From the NCBI GenBank assembly GCA_964601735.1, contig CAZROO010000011.1:1-40684 (forward strand): 40,684 nt of DNA, given 5' to 3'. The notes below the pieces were generated by a model. The model did not search any database and had not been told where the DNA came from. It saw nothing but the letters and a program-made list of their open reading frames with translations. The stretch's first letter is position 1. The number at the start of each line of letters is the position of its first letter. The stretch is from DATAJX01 sp964601735 (lineage in GTDB: Bacteria; Pseudomonadota; Alphaproteobacteria; UBA2136; UBA6156). Made by a program: the position numbers and the translations under genes. Shown here in pieces: positions 39,930 through 40,684 of this stretch.

Positions 39930-40684
39930 ATGGCCAAAGCCGCTGCTAAAGTTACCAAAATTTCCACTAAACCCACCAAGAAAAGAACTGCCGCCTCGGG
40001 CGTCGTCAGCCGCGTGATCGGCCCGGTGGTGGACGTGCAATTCGACGGCGCCTTGCCCGCCATTCTGAACGCGCTGACGATTGAGCGCGACGATTCGACC
40101 CTGATTCTGGAAACCGCCCAGCATTTGGGCGAGAATACCGTGCGTGCGATTGCGATGGATTCGACCGATGGCCTGGTTCGTGGCCAGGGCGTGGCCGATA
40201 CCGGCGCGCCGATTTCGGTGCCGGTGGGCCCGGGCAATCTGGGGCGCATCATGAACGTGGTGGGCGAGCCCATCGACGAAATGGGCGACATGGACGACAA
40301 GCTGGTTTGGCCGATTCACCGTCCGGCGCCTTCGTTCGATGAACAAAGTACTGCGGCGCAGATTCTGGAAACCGGCATCAAGGTCATCGACCTGCTGGAG
40401 CCGTATGCCAAGGGCGGGAAGATCGGGCTGTTCGGCGGGGCCGGCGTGGGCAAGACCGTGCTGATTCAGGAATTGATCAACAACATCGCCAAGGGCCACG
40501 GCGGTTACTCGGTGTTTGCCGGGGTGGGCGAGCGCACCCGCGAAGGCAACGACCTGTACCATGAAATGATCGAGTCTGGCGTTATCGTGCCCGGCGACAG
40601 CAAAAAGAGCAAAGCCACGCTGGTGTACGGCCAGATGAACGAACCGCCGGGCGCGCGCGCGCGCGTGGCGCTGACCGGGCTGGT
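39930..40684 (+). CDS. atpD: ATP synthase F1 subunit beta, N-terminal half (cut by window end)
   Basis: Beta holds the catalytic sites. The visible 251 residues include a Lys/Ala/Thr-rich extension of about 22 aa (MAKAAAKVTKISTKPTKKRT), then GVVSRVIGPVVDVQFDG, VRAIAMDSTDGLVRGQ, GRIMNVVGEPIDEMG, the P-loop GGAGVGKT, and GVGERTREGNDLYHEM. The window ends in TLVYGQMNEPPGARARVALTGL. AGAGA precedes the ATG. It is divergent from murI. Confidence 0.98.
   Translation, partial: MAKAAAKVTKISTKPTKKRTAASGVVSRVIGPVVDVQFDGALPAILNALTIERDDSTLILETAQHLGENTVRAIAMDSTDGLVRGQGVADTGAPISVPVGPGNLGRIMNVVGEPIDEMGDMDDKLVWPIHRPAPSFDEQSTAAQILETGIKVIDLLEPYAKGGKIGLFGGAGVGKTVLIQELINNIAKGHGGYSVFAGVGERTREGNDLYHEMIESGVIVPGDSKKSKATLVYGQMNEPPGARARVALTGL

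Overview
The window is about 40.7 kb of GC-rich bacterial DNA, most consistent with a motile alphaproteobacterium. This is inferred from the AtpG C-terminus (YNRSRQ...KELIEIISGAEAL), the cysteine-free L31 protein, the DUF465 protein, and FlhF/FlhG, which imply polar flagella. It is a scaffold rather than one contig: positions 37741-37840 are 100 Ns.

Layout. (1) 1-1230: a 5'-truncated unknown gene, a 124-bp palindromic repeat, a small secreted acidic protein and a receiver-like protein. (2) 1273-9342: flagellum and chemotaxis block with flhF, flhG, a FliK-like gene and cheR on +, fliJ and fliI on -, then cheW and a DUF465 gene on +. A second copy of the 124-bp repeat exactly fills the cheR/fliJ junction. 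(3) 9398-12053: rpmE, then the FO genes atpF, atpE, atpB and atpI on -, with an opposite-strand membrane gene between atpB and atpI. (4) 12069-21424: housekeeping genes: DsbA family, DUF721/DciA-like, mutY, then slt-rnhB-glycosyltransferase-epimerase, a membrane protein, a UDG homologue without its active site, and trmD-rplS. (5) 21727-26726: an accessory-looking stretch with an unknown mosaic 527-aa protein, an unusual dihydroorotate dehydrogenase beside a dihydroorotase, and an unknown helical protein. (6) 26832-31144: late flagellar genes, flagellin, FlaG-like, fliD and fliS, with sigma54-type promoter matches before flagellin and fliD. (7) 31153-40684: hemH, then F1 genes atpH and atpA, atpG, and atpD (cut by the window end), spread over 8 kb and interrupted by small secreted or membrane proteins and murI.

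The F1 and FO genes therefore lie about 20 kb apart. The F1 genes fall into at least three blocks separated by opposite-strand genes and a strong terminator.

The most unusual signal is not a gene but three classes of small repeat. The first is two 124-bp hairpin elements whose stems differ by compensatory changes. The second is short REP-like palindromes (8-bp stem, CTGC loop), one inserted in frame inside atpG and one between murI and a second, divergent copy of the murI start. The third is a family of degenerate 7-bp tandem arrays at eight or more sites (atpI, the UDG-like gene, hemH twice, the atpH leader, a small gene after atpA, and murI twice), mostly inside coding sequence at protein ends or loops. 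No CRISPR array, tRNA, rRNA or insertion sequence was recognised.
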